Positions 34,691 through 46,496 of a stretch of 64,000 nucleotides of DNA are shown piece by piece. Below the pieces are notes generated by a model that did no database searches, was not told where the DNA came from, and saw only the letters and a list, made by a program, of their open reading frames with translations. This stretch comes from Glandiceps talaboti (taxonomy: Eukaryota; Hemichordata; Enteropneusta; Spengelidae). Positions within the stretch are counted from its first letter, which is position 1; every line of letters begins with the position of its first letter. The translations under genes were made by a program, and so were the position numbers. The stretch is from contig NC_135555.1 of the NCBI RefSeq assembly GCF_964340395.1, forward strand, positions 15,725,246-15,789,245. The letters run 5' to 3'.

Positions 34691-35436
34691 TGAATGGGTA
34701 CATGATGCAAACCGGAGACTGAGCTGATGTCTTGAATGTGTATACATGTGTATATCATCAGTATTTGTGTGTGTATGTGTGTGCATGCTTGCATATTTGT
34801 GAGTGTGTTTGCAAGTGTAAGTTGAATGTGTGTCTGTATGTGTATGAAAGGGCAACTTTGATATTAACTTTCTATTGTCAGATCAGAACATCTGATGAGT
34901 TGCATATATGTTCAGTGTGTGTGTGTGTGCATATGAATATTTGAGTGAATTTAAAAGAACCCCTCAAATAATATGCTCTGTTATCTCATCTATTCCACAC
35001 ACAAGATTTTCCCTGCCATTGCTTAGTGCACTCAAGAGTCAGTTGGCTTGAGGTTGCAAGTGGCCAAGTTTTTAGCTTGTTATGCCTCTTACCACTACTT
35101 TTAGTTTGAACCTCCCCAGTTCCAACTGGTTTGATTAAAAAGTGAGAATCACTTCCTGTATCTATAATACCCTCGGACTTCATGAACGTAGTCTTCATCT
35201 CAACATGATATGTACATTCATTGTTTTATTTGAGAAAAGACAAAACTCGTCAACTAACATCAAGCGTACATTTTTATTCTTTTCCACAGGTCTTAGATTA
35301 CTGGCATCCTTCAGAAAGAGCAAAGTATCCAACATATTTTGCCAAGTATGAAAAAAGAAAACAATGGGAAAAAGAAAGATGGGACAGACTTGTCGAAGAA
35401 GAGAACGCAATACTTGAGCGTCAGCAAACCAAATAA
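32164..35436 (+). CDS. NDUFB9: NADH:ubiquinone oxidoreductase subunit B9 (LYR protein)
   Basis: An accessory subunit of mitochondrial complex I (B22), an LYR-family protein that binds the acyl carrier protein. Four exons join in frame: 32164-32255, 33852-33994, 34411-34466, 35290-35436, giving 145 residues. The LYR-type motif is [13 protein letters not shown] near residue 14. [31 protein letters not shown] and [14 protein letters not shown] match the family closely. The protein is about 30 residues shorter than human NDUFB9, lacking its C-terminal extension. The stop codon is embedded in AAATAAAAG, overlapping a poly-A signal hexamer; a later ATTAAA near 35884 is another candidate. It is transcribed divergently from FANCA. 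Introns contain GT microsatellites. Confidence 0.95.
34649..34689. repeat. GT microsatellite in NDUFB9 intron 3
   Basis: About twenty GT units, followed over the next 250 bases by scattered GTGTGT stretches. Confidence 0.85.
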
Positions 35437-38400
35437 AAGCTGTAGTTTGAAATTTGTCAAAATTTTTGATTCACATACCCAAATCATACTATACTGTACT
35501 GACTCCGTCGTTGCATAGAAATCAGATCCGTGCAGTTTCTCAGGCACTATGGACAGTTCAGTTGTTAGGTTAAAATTTTTTCTACTGCTCAGTGAATATT
35601 GAATTGAATAGGAAACTCCCAAGTTTAAGTTGGCGACCAAACCAATACTCGTCTTGTGTCACTTGGCGTACGTGTATAGACGTAAGATTTCATATTTCCA
35701 AAATCTGCAGTAGATATGCCATTGTTATTATACTTGCATTTGAACTGAACTGACAGTGTATCACAGTTGAGTGTGTGTGTGTGTATGTGCTTGGAATGTT
35801 TTAAAACAAGCCATCAATTTGCTTTCATTGTTAACTTGTGTATAAAATAGATTTCAATATGGGCAAGCCATGTAGCGTGTGGAATTAAAACAAAGTTTAC
35901 AACAAAATTTCTGTCAGTTATCGTGTTGTCTTTGTGATGGCATGTCTGAGTGAGGTTAGTATGCATGGAGTAAATGCAAACTCAGAGATCTCTATACCCA
36001 GATAGAATGACAACAATCACAGTAGCACACATTTATAAATTACCTTCCACGGTGGATGTGATCATAGCACTTTACAATTAGCCAGGACACAGAGCCATAT
36101 TGGCACAACTCAATTTACAACTTCTCAACTCCCTGAGGGAGCATACAACCCATTGTAGCATCTGTAAGCACATTCACATAACAAACTGTCCTACCAGGTC
36201 CCCATCATACAGCTACAGTAAGTTAGCCTCTGCTAAGAATCCTTACAAAATCATTGTTTAAGCCCTACATCTACATTGTATAGCATTTTATCACTCCACT
36301 TTGTTACAGCCAATATCAGATAAAAAAAAAACGTCGACAAGGCTTTAGTTCTAAAATAAAGAATGATCACATGCATTTTCTATGGCTCCATAAAGATAGC
36401 AATAATCCAAGAACATGGGCTTCAAAGACTGGCAATTTATGTCGAACAAAGAAATCATGCATTTCCATGGCAGTCCAACTCATGGAAACAAAGTTTTCAG
36501 TTTCATTCAACTTCAGATTGCAAAATATGTCAGGAAAACTTTGATGATGATGCTGTTACTTGAGCTGTCTAAAGAGATGATGCCACAAGATGAAGGCATA
36601 TTTCCCATGATCTGCGGTGTAGGATGAAGAATTGGCAGAGACGGTGTGTTGAGGCATCCAGCAATTGGAACAGCACCCTCAGTCTTATCAAACAGGGGTT
36701 TAAGTTAAGATCTTTCAAATACTCAAAAAAAATTAGCGACACCCCTGAATCAAATGACTGCAATCATTGCATGTTCTACTACCGTTGCACACATCTGTTC
36801 ATTCACTTGTTTCAAGCACAGAATAGAATAACCCCAACCAATCGTTGATTTTCATTCAATATCTTTATCAAACTACACATATTGCTGCAAAGTTACAACT
36901 GAAAACTTTGGTATGATATCATGCAGCTGCAGTTTCAAATCGCAAAAAATCTTTGAACTTAGTGACTTGATCGTCAAAATACTACAGTTGGTAAAAGAAT
37001 CAAAATGAGGAATTTTTCATAAATAAAATTACACCTTTTCTGTTTTCTAGAAATTCTACCTTTAATAATAATATACCGGTACATGTACATAGCAGGATTC
37101 TTGGATACACTCTAAGACTTTTGTCTAGCCTGTCTTCTGGTATAAATGAGTAACTCCAGATCCATCGATGCCCGTATTACTATTTCAACCTGATGTAAAC
37201 GTAATGTCTGACGTAAGGATATAAATGCCTACTTTGACGGCTAAACAATACATGAAATGGTAAATATGCAATTTCAAGGCTACTAAATACTCAATTTGTT
37301 CAAGTGGCCATATGGATGAGGAGTTTGGTTTTTAATTTATAAAAAAATTATCATGGCTCTATTGTACATACAATAACAAACACGTTACACGTTTATTATG
37401 CTTTTGCAATTTATTGAGTTACAACCAAGGTCTTGGCATAAATCGTTTCATATTGATTTTTCAAGTAGGAAGCCACAATCCAAACTAACTACCCCAATCC
37501 ACATCCATATGGCCACTTTAATTGAAATAAATTATGCTAATGACTTTTTTAAAAGTAAAAGCTAAAGCAACATGCTTTATAGGACATACACACACTTTGT
37601 ATGTCGCCAATACATGCATGTCAGACCAAATTACCATACATGAACGCAAGTTAAGTTGCATTCTTAAGATACTGCCTAATTACGGTAAATCCCTCATTAT
37701 ACAAATGATTCAGGAAAAAATTAAAAGCTATCACAAGCTTATGTGCATTTTATTATCATCGATATACAAGTATGCACCTTACTACTAGTATATGAAATTT
37801 GGAGCTCACATTTTTAAAGCTATTGCAAAAGTCATTAATAGAGGGCGCTGTCCTCATTCCTTCACACTTCAATGCCATGTAAATATTCATGTACAGACAA
37901 TGCGTTTAGGAACAACAATCATAAGTTAGGATTCCTTTTTTTGTCTTATGGAAGGCATTAAGTTTGCTCCTGGTTGATTAGTAGTCTTCTAAGGACAACC
38001 GATGGAGATGGCCATGATAATATAAATTTCCACGATATAGATATAGCAGTACAGGCTATGATGATGGAACATCATTGCAGAGTCATTTATCACTGTACAG
38101 CAGAAACAAGGTTGGTGGCATTTCACTAATGGGATGCAATATTTTTTACACAAACAATATCTAACCCAAATAAAGAATTATGAAGGTGCCCCAACACGGG
38201 TTGTAGAAGCAGACATTGTAATTGCTCATCAGTAGAAAAGTACACAATTGAAACCCATTAATTTAATCATGCCATGTATATAAATCATTTCAACAGTTTA
38301 GTGCATTTTGTAAAAGTATAGCAATGCTTATCACTTGAAAATGTGATGATGTCAGAGGTACAGGATGTTGCTGTGTGTTGTTATTGTTAGTGTAGGGTTA

Positions 38401-38567
38401 AAATGTGTCTATCTTCATGTAAAAAACTGAGTTCCATCAACGAAATGCCAAACATACTGTTTCCGGTGTATTAGACAGGCTACTTTTATCATGTGTATAA
38501 GAATACGTACACTATTTGAAATATAGTACAGTAAATATTTGGAAGTCTTTGTAAAGAAGATAATTAT

Positions 38568-38620
38568 ATCTGACAATAGACCCTACACGAAACTCTTCGT
38601 GTAGGGTCTATGATCTGACA
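38568..38620. mobile_element. Perfect 36 bp palindrome flanked by 8 bp direct repeats
   Basis: The arms 38576-38591 (ATAGACCCTACACGAA) and 38596-38611 (TTCGTGTAGGGTCTAT) are exact inverse complements around a four-base loop (ACTC). ATCTGACA lies directly before and, after one base, again behind (38568-38575 and 38613-38620). This looks like a tiny insertion with target duplication, perhaps a transposon reduced to its two terminal repeats. A short stem-loop RNA is the alternative; the stem is too short for a microRNA precursor. Confidence 0.6.
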
Positions 38621-38696
38621 AAACCATTAGCCCACAAGAAGTACAGTAGCATGTAGACATATAGTAACTTAAAGAAGTGTGAATGGATGTGACATT

Positions 38697-39000
38697 CAGG
38701 GCTTGAATTAACTTGTTTCTTGGTAGTCCCAATGTGCTAACAATTTCAGAAAGTGGTAGCCCAAGGACTGTGACCAATAGTTCTATATTCCTGAACTGAA
38801 AACGCAGTTCTTCTATTGGAAATATGTTTGATATTAAAATACTTTAAATTTATGCCCGTAAATTTTCCATCTTTTAAATCATCACATAATCAGTGGTAGC
38901 CTGAGTGAGCTACCAGCTGCAAATTATGGTAGCCCCATGACAAAAATTTGTAGTCTGTACTAGACTGTAGGCACAGGACTACTATCTATTTCAAGCCCTG
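38697..39000. mobile_element. hAT-like MITE, 304 bp
   Basis: The ends CAGGGCTTGAATTA and TATTTCAAGCCCTG form inverted repeats with at least 11 exact pairs. The interior has GGTAGTCCCAATGTGC and GGTAGCCCCATGACA. The flanks show only a partial eight-base duplication, so it is old. A related remnant occurs in the TLR D segments (6789-6880 and about 15208-15300). Confidence 0.65.
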
Positions 39001-39814
39001 ATGTGTTTTGGTTCTTAACTTAATTCAGCTTTGTATTCAAGTATAATTTTGTTGCAAACATAAACATGAAGATTGTTTATCAGAAGTTTTGACTGTCCAC
39101 TTCAGCCTTTATCAACTTACTGACCCACCATTCAGCTGATCAGAACATGTGACTTCATGCATACATGAGGTCATATGTGCCTGGAAATTTGTATCACCCA
39201 TTATGTCTGTTTACTTATGGTTTATACGATCACACTTTCGTTGAATGTTGGCTCAAAAGATAAATCAGTGTGAAAATGGATTCAGAATCACTTTGACTGC
39301 TACATTCTAAATTAATACAGGTAATAAACACACATTTTTGTAATTTGCTGTGAATCAATAAACTAACTAACAAAAGTTATATGTTATACTCTATTGTCAA
39401 ACTTAAGACTCAGAGCAGTGTGAAATTTTTTTTTCCGACAAAGCACAAAAATACACCCATTCACAGTAACATATGAAAGTTAACAAAACAAGAAACAATT
39501 TGAATCAATGCTTTGTATGAACCTAATTTTTGACAATACACCTCAAATAAATTATCACCTTTTTTATTATGTAAAAACTCTTTCAATCAAAGGAAAGAGA
39601 TTAAGTTAATTCAAAGATAAGAAAAAAACCAATCAGTTGCACTTATGAACATAAAAGAACATATTAACTCATCAAAGAAAAGCTTATTCTTTCATTTCTT
39701 ATATACAAATATGATATGAATTACAATTCCCCTTTCTCTAGTCAGCATTTGAGCAGATATATTTTACAAAATTGGCAGAAAGGAAATCTCATGTACATCC
39801 CTGTTAATATTGAG

Positions 39815-40395
39815 TGGTTACTCCGTAAGGCCACTAACAAGATCACTCTGAGAGACAAGTTGAGTCAACAGCAATTTGTGATTCTTTGTGTGGTTACTTC
39901 CTAAGGCCGCTGATGAGATTAGAGTCAACAGCAATTTGTGAATTATGATATTACTTTCCGAATATGATACTACTTCCAAAGGCTGCTGACAAGATTAGAG
40001 ATGTAAGCAATTTATGTCTCATGGTGCAGTTACTTTCTAACACCACTGATAAGGTTAGGACCACCAAAATTTCTCTTTCACGGTGTGGTTACTTTCAAAG
40101 GCCTCTGACAAGATTAGGGTCAACAGCAATTACTAAATCTTGATGTACATGTAGTTACATCCTAAGGCCACTGACAAGACTAGAGTTAACAGCAATTCCT
40201 GAATCACAATGTGGTTACTTTCTAAGGCCGCCAACGAGATTTGAGTCAACAGCAATTACTAAATCATGATGTGGTTACTTCCTAAGGCTGCCGACGAGAT
40301 CTGAGTCAACAGCAATTCCTGAATCATGACTTGATTACTTCCTAAGGCCACTGACGAGGTTAGAAACAACAACAATTTCTGAATCACTGCTTGAC
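39815..40395 (-). repeat. Minisatellite of about 60 bp units in the PSME3IP1 3'UTR
   Basis: About nine units carry GGTTACTTCCTAAGGCC.CTGA, GATTAGAGTCAACAGCAATT and a TGAATCATGA-like tail on the plus strand. Unit landmarks lie near 39817, 39890, 39966, 40025, 40083, 40150, 40211, 40271 and 40332. The unit at 40332 encodes the C-terminal codons and stop of PSME3IP1; the others lie downstream in its 3'UTR and still read as ...NLVGGLRK-stop in the gene's sense. Confidence 0.8.
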
Positions 40396-43300
40396 GAGTC
40401 TGAATCACTACTTTCTGAGTATACTCCTAATCCTGGTAAGACACCGATGTATGTAGCTGTGGGACTTTTCTGGGTAGATGTTGATTGTGTTGTGGCTGAG
40501 GCAGTGCTTCCTTCTTTGGCTGTGTTTTCAGGTTTCTGTATATCCGATGTTTCTTGTTGTTTTCCATCTGTTGGCTTTTCAGATGACTTTGTCTTCTTGT
40601 CTGGGATATCATCACTGCTGCTTCTGTTGTTTAAAAAAAAACAAGTTCCCAATTACAGTTGAAGATTTTATTTGACATTTTTACCTCACACATATATGAT
40701 GGGATAGGTTTTGTGATAACGTTGTCAGTCTGTCTCTGTGTCTATGTGTCCGTTTGTCTGTCTGTGTCATCATTTTCACAATAATGCCCCAATCAATTCA
40801 AACAAAATTTTTACACATGATTTCTGGAGAATTGGCAAAAATTGATACGGGTGAAGTCTGTGCAAGGTTGTCAAAGCCTGTTGACCTGAACAGTCAAAAC
40901 GTTAGTATTAAATAATAAGAAACCTTGGTTGTGGTACAAGAACTTACTATTATTACTGTTTCCAATAAACGTTGGTGTATTTTGGAATGTGTGAAAAGTA
41001 ACATAAAAATCTTGAAAAGTTACCACTATAACTGACTTTGCATCATGTATTACTTCATTATTTTAAAATGTTAATAAATTACTAAATTTGTTATAAAATC
41101 ATTTTTTCCAGCATTAATCAGATGTGTTCACATTATGACAGAATCTTATAAAACATTTTCATTTTCTAGACCAAAATATATGATATTACCTTTTCCTTTT
41201 CACTGCTCCAGCAAGTAGTGCCATTTGTGATTTCTTTCCTCCAATGATAGGTTTCTTATCAGCAGGTTTAGGGGTAGTGTTCACTTTGTCTTGAGTCAGC
41301 GCTGACACTGACTCTTAGAAAAAGAGTTAAGAAATTTTTTCATGTATCTTTTACTACTTTGAACTATTGGAACTTGGAAGGACAGACGCAACTTTTTTAA
41401 GTACAAAATGTACTTTTAAAAAAGTTTTGTTTAATAGGTTTATATTCATGCTTCCAGATATCTAAATAAAGTCTGCTCACCATCATTGGCATCTCTCAGG
41501 TACAAACTCTTGTAAGCCGAAATGCAATTTTACCACCTAGGTGGATCAGAAAATAATAATCATTAAATTTATTGGTTGACACCACGACTTTAGCCTCAAA
41601 TGATATAGGTTTTACCACATTTGCACACATGAGAATATTACTCTGGTACTCAAGGCTTCGATATTACGATAGACACAAACTAAAACTATTGTCAAAACAT
41701 GTTGATACAAATGTGATAAGCTACTGAATGGACATTGGTTTAATTATAGTCTCAGTAGGGAGGCGTATCTGAAAACTGCTTCCATAAACTTGCTGTGTAT
41801 GTTTATGGACTGTGTATAGACTCTCAATACACTACATTTTGTATCTTGATTACAGGTTTATTAGATTTGCACAACAGAGGGACCACTCTCACCCACTTGT
41901 GTAATCTACCGCATTGAGCTACAACAGTTTTAGTTGGTGTCTATCTTAGTAAACCAAAGCCTCAATTACCAGATTCATAAGTTACTTTCTTCTTCTATAT
42001 TTTGACTCTCTAGCATGAGGTAAAATGCTATTCACGGCATTGACAAATGAAACACTGTCAGCCTGTCATTCTAAAAAATGTCAGAATAAAATTGTGTGCA
42101 ATGATCTACATTAGTAATGTACACTTCTGTTGACCTTCACCTTGTATCATGTCACTCGGTGAGAGACCAGTTGTAAAATCTAAATACGAACCGTGAGAAG
42201 GGATTGGTCGATAAAACTAATGTAACTTGACACATTGTCTGATTATGCAAATTTTGTGTTTCATTTTTAAAGGATATTTTATATTCTTTGAGGATTTCTT
42301 TCTCTTCTGTCATTCTTTCCTTCTGTATTTGTATTTGTCTATCAGAGACATGGTCCAGGAATTCAGCTTCTCCATCATCAAGACCTTTATAAATCATATT
42401 TTCTGTAAAAAAAAAAAAAAACGCATCAGTCAGAAATTATTTGCTGTGGGTCAAAATGATAAAAATTGGATTTTCTCATGAGTTACCATATTATAGTAAG
42501 TGATAGGGGAGCAAGCACTCAATTATAGTACATTACCAGAACTTGCTATGTCTCAGCGGCGCATCAAATTGGCTTAGAAAGCACACAAGTGTATGTTACT
42601 TGTATTTTTGAAATGCACAACATTATCGCAAGTATCACATCTTTTATTTTGGGGTATATAGTATTAAGATGAGCTTGTCATATTTCATACTACCTATACA
42701 ATCAATTTAGACTCAACATTTAACAGTAACTGACAGTAGTAGTTTGCTTAGGGACAATCGCACAATGTCACACAAACTCAGTAAGTGAACTTCGTTCGTT
42801 TAGGGAGGGAGGGGGTCTGGCGTCAATGCGATTGCTAAACTTCATTTTTGTACTTCTAGCTACATTTCGAAGGAAAACTTTCACTCCTTCAATAACAGCT
42901 TTTGTATTTACTACTGAGATGTTGATAAGTTGATAAAATTTTACTTCTAATGTGAGGTATGGTGCTGGGTTTCTGGTACAATCATGTTTTTACATTACAT
43001 CGATCATAGTGGTGTGACTGCTACAGTTTTCATCATAGTTTACATCATATATAAACATGTGATGTCGCACTTGTGAATGTTCATTTAGGGGAAGGGGAGA
43101 GGGGGGTTGACCTGAATGAAAAATGTTTATTTGTTTGTCGAACTTGTGTGACATGATGTGATCGTCCCTTACTGAATTTAAACTTTTTTTTCTCAAAATC
43201 ACGAAAATCATGGTACTGCAGTATATATGAATCAAGATGCTTAGCCCACTACATTAGCCATGGGAAGGTGGGTAGGATATGATTATCAACACACATCATG

Positions 43301-44225
43301 CAAAGGGTTGAAAAAACACACTGCAAACTAACAATGCATGTAATTTGCTTACTGAATTTAAACTTTTCTTCAAATTCTTCTTGCTTCTTATCTTTCTGTT
43401 CTTGAAGTCTTTCAAACAATGATCTAGGATCATACTCTTCATCAGGACACTCTGAAAAATGAATAAAATAGGGTAGATTTTAATACTCTGTTATATAAAC
43501 CCCAAAATATGGCTGGTGAGTACTGAGCAGCCACTGTTGAAAACGCACTGCGTGACTGAAGTGTACACAATGGAGGCTCGCAGCATAATGGGCTTTCACA
43601 GTTGTTGTTTACCCATCATGCTCTACACCGGTGTCCTCTGGTCAACCCACAATATGACAGCATAATTAATAGTACCACTGGTATCAAACGTACAAGCTTC
43701 CTGCAATAGAATCTTCAACATGTACATATAGTGAACCAGTAAATGACTGTAGGATAAGAAATTACTGCAGTTTCGTGAGATGTACAATGTATGTCAATTC
43801 AATTTAATTGTGTGATGCTACAATGTTTGTTATAGGGAGAGTGCATACACATCCTGTCAGCCGAGTCTGAATGTCATGATCCATTTTGATCAATAGCAGA
43901 CACAGCTAAACAAGGTGGAGGGAAGTGTCCTCAAAATTTGAAAGTTTGTATTTCTGTTCAACTGTTATTTGCAAAACAATGGACTTGTACATTTTTTTGT
44001 ATGTGAAAACTGTCAAAATATGAGTGTAGAATACAATTATTATAGTAACATGAATTGCAAAATGTTCATCTGTAATTTCAAAAATGGATTACATAATTCA
44101 AAATTACGATTACCTTCTGGTTGATCTTCATTTCTTACTTTTTCCCATTCTTCTTGTCGTTTCTGTCTTTTTTCATCCAATTCAGTCTCAGAGACAAATG
44201 ATCGGAAGCTGATACCTTCTGCCAT
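40335..44225 (-). CDS. PSME3IP1: PSME3-interacting protein (FAM192A/NIP30)
   Basis: A nuclear regulator of the PA28-gamma proteasome activator. Five minus-strand exons are seen: 44225-44114, 43451-43348, 42402 to about 42227, about 41313-41190, and 40623-40335. The N-terminal NIP30 domain is clear: [77 protein letters not shown] follows. A low-complexity Ser/Thr-rich part precedes the C-terminal signature [24 protein letters not shown], the acidic serine cluster that binds PSME3 once phosphorylated by CK2. The exon 3/exon 4 junction is uncertain: the best joining uses a weak GTTACA donor. The C-terminus (NLVSGLRK) lies in a minisatellite. Confidence 0.93.
42424..42587. mobile_element. Diverged copy of the hAT-type MITE family
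   Basis: CATCAAATTGGCTTAGAAAGCACAC and a preceding AAAATGATAAAAATTGG block match the 14777-14946 element in order and spacing. The ends are degraded, so the borders are approximate. It lies in PSME3IP1 intron 2, just upstream of exon 3. Confidence 0.45.
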
Positions 44226-44421
44226 GATTGAAGTACTGACTTTGTGACCTTTAACCTGTGACCTCTTGCTTTATCACTTATGACCTATAAAATAGACCAA
44301 TTCTGGCTTAGAGACATCCCCAGATTGTTGTAGGAGCTCAAAACTTAAAATCTAAATTTCTTCAGATCTTGAGTTGAGGTTGATTTAGGTAGTTATCTAA
44401 CTGCATAAATTGTTCTACGGT

Positions 44422-44868
44422 TAAAATGATGTAGGCTTGGTGTTTCACTCATATGACATTTACAGCTAAACTGATGTAGGCTTGGTGTTTCAACTTTCAC
44501 TCATGTAACATGACATTTAATACACACCCTCAGACAACTTCTAATGCAAAAGAAACAATTACAAGTTACATAGGTGCTGTGCACAGTTGGGATGTAGGAG
44601 TAGTCAAGTTGAAATATTGATTATCAGTTAGAAAATAAACAATTGCAGCCATTAAAATCATCAAGTCCATGTGTAATATTTTCATTAGAAGCCTGTTTTT
44701 ACTGCACTGTGAATGAATAGCAATGTTTAGCAGTGTTCAATGTGATTGGGCAAAGGATCTTGCGGTTTTTATTGTGTCGCTGTTATCGTTTGTTGAGTTG
44801 AAATATGTCTATCTTTGTGTCAAAAGCGTAATGTCCCATGAGTGAAACACCAAGCGTACATCATTTTA
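44422..44868. repeat. Inverted-repeat (foldback) element of about 447 bp
   Basis: The left arm TTAAAATGATGTAGGCTTGG followed by TGTTTCACTCATATGACATT is inverted at 44828-44868. A second direct copy of the left arm lies at about 44466-44506. A relative sits near 38385-38460 (GTGTCTATCTTCATG). No target duplication was established. Confidence 0.5.
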
Positions 44869-45515
44869 GCTATATCTCCTCACCAATATTTAGAGAAAAA
44901 AAAAGTTAATTTTCACTGTTGAGGCAGAGACAGAGTGCTATTCCAACATCACTTAATCACATCACATTTAACATAATTCACAACTGTTGCAGTTATTTTC
45001 TAGAGATGCCTCTGATCTGAGCATTATTTTATCAGTGCATTGTTATAGGGAGAGTGCATACACAGTCTTTTGTTTTAGAATTGCTTTATCACACTATCCA
45101 ATTGACAAACATTGAAACAAAACAACAGGGGGTGCCTGTGATGTAGGTTCATGCCATGTTTTAATGTCTATGAAAGTTAGTCATGTTGCTGTTGTTGTTG
45201 TTGTTGTTGTTGTTGTACACCATATAACTAACATCCACTGACAAACAGAAACTGATAATGCATTGCTGTTGTTTCTGTATCAATGTGTACCAGTTTGATA
45301 GTGTGATAGGAAAATACTTTTTGGCACGTTAAAAGCCAGGTTTAAATGTCCTCTACTAATAAATAAACGATGTTCTGATAAGAGGCATCTCTAGATGACT
45401 GATGCAATGGTTGTAAGTAATTCCATGTACTAGCGTACTCTGCAAACTTGGAGCTACAATAATGTACATGTAATATCATAGTTATCAACACCATGTCTGC
45501 CCCAACAACCACTGC

Positions 45516-45543
45516 AATCATCATCATCATCATCATCAATCAC

Positions 45544-45605
<62 letters not shown>

Positions 45606-45614
45606 ATCATCATT

Positions 45615-45670
<56 letters not shown>

Positions 45671-45672
45671 TG
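45516..45672. repeat. ATC trinucleotide microsatellite
   Basis: About fifty ATC units with a few interruptions. On paper they give poly-His and poly-Ser frames, which I regard as artefacts of the repeat. Confidence 0.95.
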
Positions 45673-46334
45673 TCACCATCCTTGTCAAAGAATTGTCATC
45701 GTTTTCGTCATTACCATCATTGTCATCATCACTATCTATATCTCACCACCACTGTACCACCCTCAGAATTAAAGGAATGTCTATGATCGATGGATTTCAA
45801 TTAAATTGTGAATAGTGTACTCCTTTGAGACGAAATAAAGATGGACGTGTGCGATTATCAATAATTATATTACCTGTAGGCTGTAGGCTGTACTGTGACA
45901 CACTGTGTACAGTGTCACATAGTCCTGCTTGCAGACGGTGCACGGGTCTAGAGAAAGATGGGACGACTTACTCCGTATGCAAGCAGGACTAAGTCAGTAC
46001 ATGGATGTATTACTAATACATCCATGGTCAGTATTAGTGTCACACCAAGTGTGCACAGCTGCTGTGGAAAACAACGAAGTACTTTCAAAGTTAGGTTTGG
46101 TTGACAAACTTACTTGCATTAAAACCACATTCTATCATAACTTAGCCATAACTATATCACATAATACTTACCTAGACGGATTCAGAAAACTGCAGCCCGC
46201 TCACTTTAAATCTTCATACCCACACGTACATTCACACTCGTACACAAACGCACAAATGTGTCGTTTGCTGAGCGGTCTAGCTTGACCTGACCTGACCTGA
46301 CCCAAGCCTCGTTCCTTTTTCCGTTTCCCTGCGA

Positions 46335-46350
46335 CTTCCGCATGCGCAAT
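46335..46350. promoter_or_regulatory. NRF1-like site in the RABIF promoter
   Basis: CTTCCGCATGCGCAAT contains CGCATGCGCA, a close match to the palindromic NRF1 consensus. It lies about 150 bp before the RABIF start codon, where such sites usually fall in housekeeping promoters. Confidence 0.45.
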
Positions 46351-46496
46351 GAGTAACAGATGAATACACTGGCCATTGGAAATACAACACACGCCGCTAC
46401 AAATGTTATGCTTGAAATGACTTTCCGAATTTGACACAAGCATTGTATAAACGAGTGCATATAGATTTATTAAGGCCAGTATAAACAAAATTTGCA

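Larger units (their letters stand above)
35437..39810. other. Intergenic region between NDUFB9 and PSME3IP1
   Basis: No gene is recognised in about 4.4 kb. It contains the NDUFB9 3'UTR, a perfect palindrome with flanking direct repeats (38568-38620), a hAT-like MITE (38697-39000), and near 38385-38460 a stretch related to the inverted-repeat element at 44422-44868. An ACCGGTACATGTACAT block near 37075 is typical of the short palindromes scattered through the window. Confidence 0.55.
44226..46496. other. Intergenic region between PSME3IP1 and RABIF
   Basis: No gene is recognised. It contains an inverted-repeat element (44422-44868), a GTT tract near 45189-45216, a long ATC tract (45516-45672), and near the RABIF start a CTGAC pentamer run (46285-46304) and an NRF1-like motif. 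The two genes diverge but are over 2 kb apart. Confidence 0.6.

Noticed and set aside
35430-35440. AATAAA overlapping the NDUFB9 stop codon as the real poly-A signal
   Set aside because: It would leave a 3'UTR of about 20 bases; the later ATTAAA is more plausible.
41860-41945. tRNA-like A box on the minus strand (GTAGCTCAATGCGGTAGA)
   Set aside because: No matching B box or cloverleaf could be drawn, so neither a tRNA gene nor a SINE is supported.
45493-45786. A frame coding poly-His and poly-Ser
   Set aside because: It arises from the ATC microsatellite; no flanking exon structure or conserved sequence supports it.
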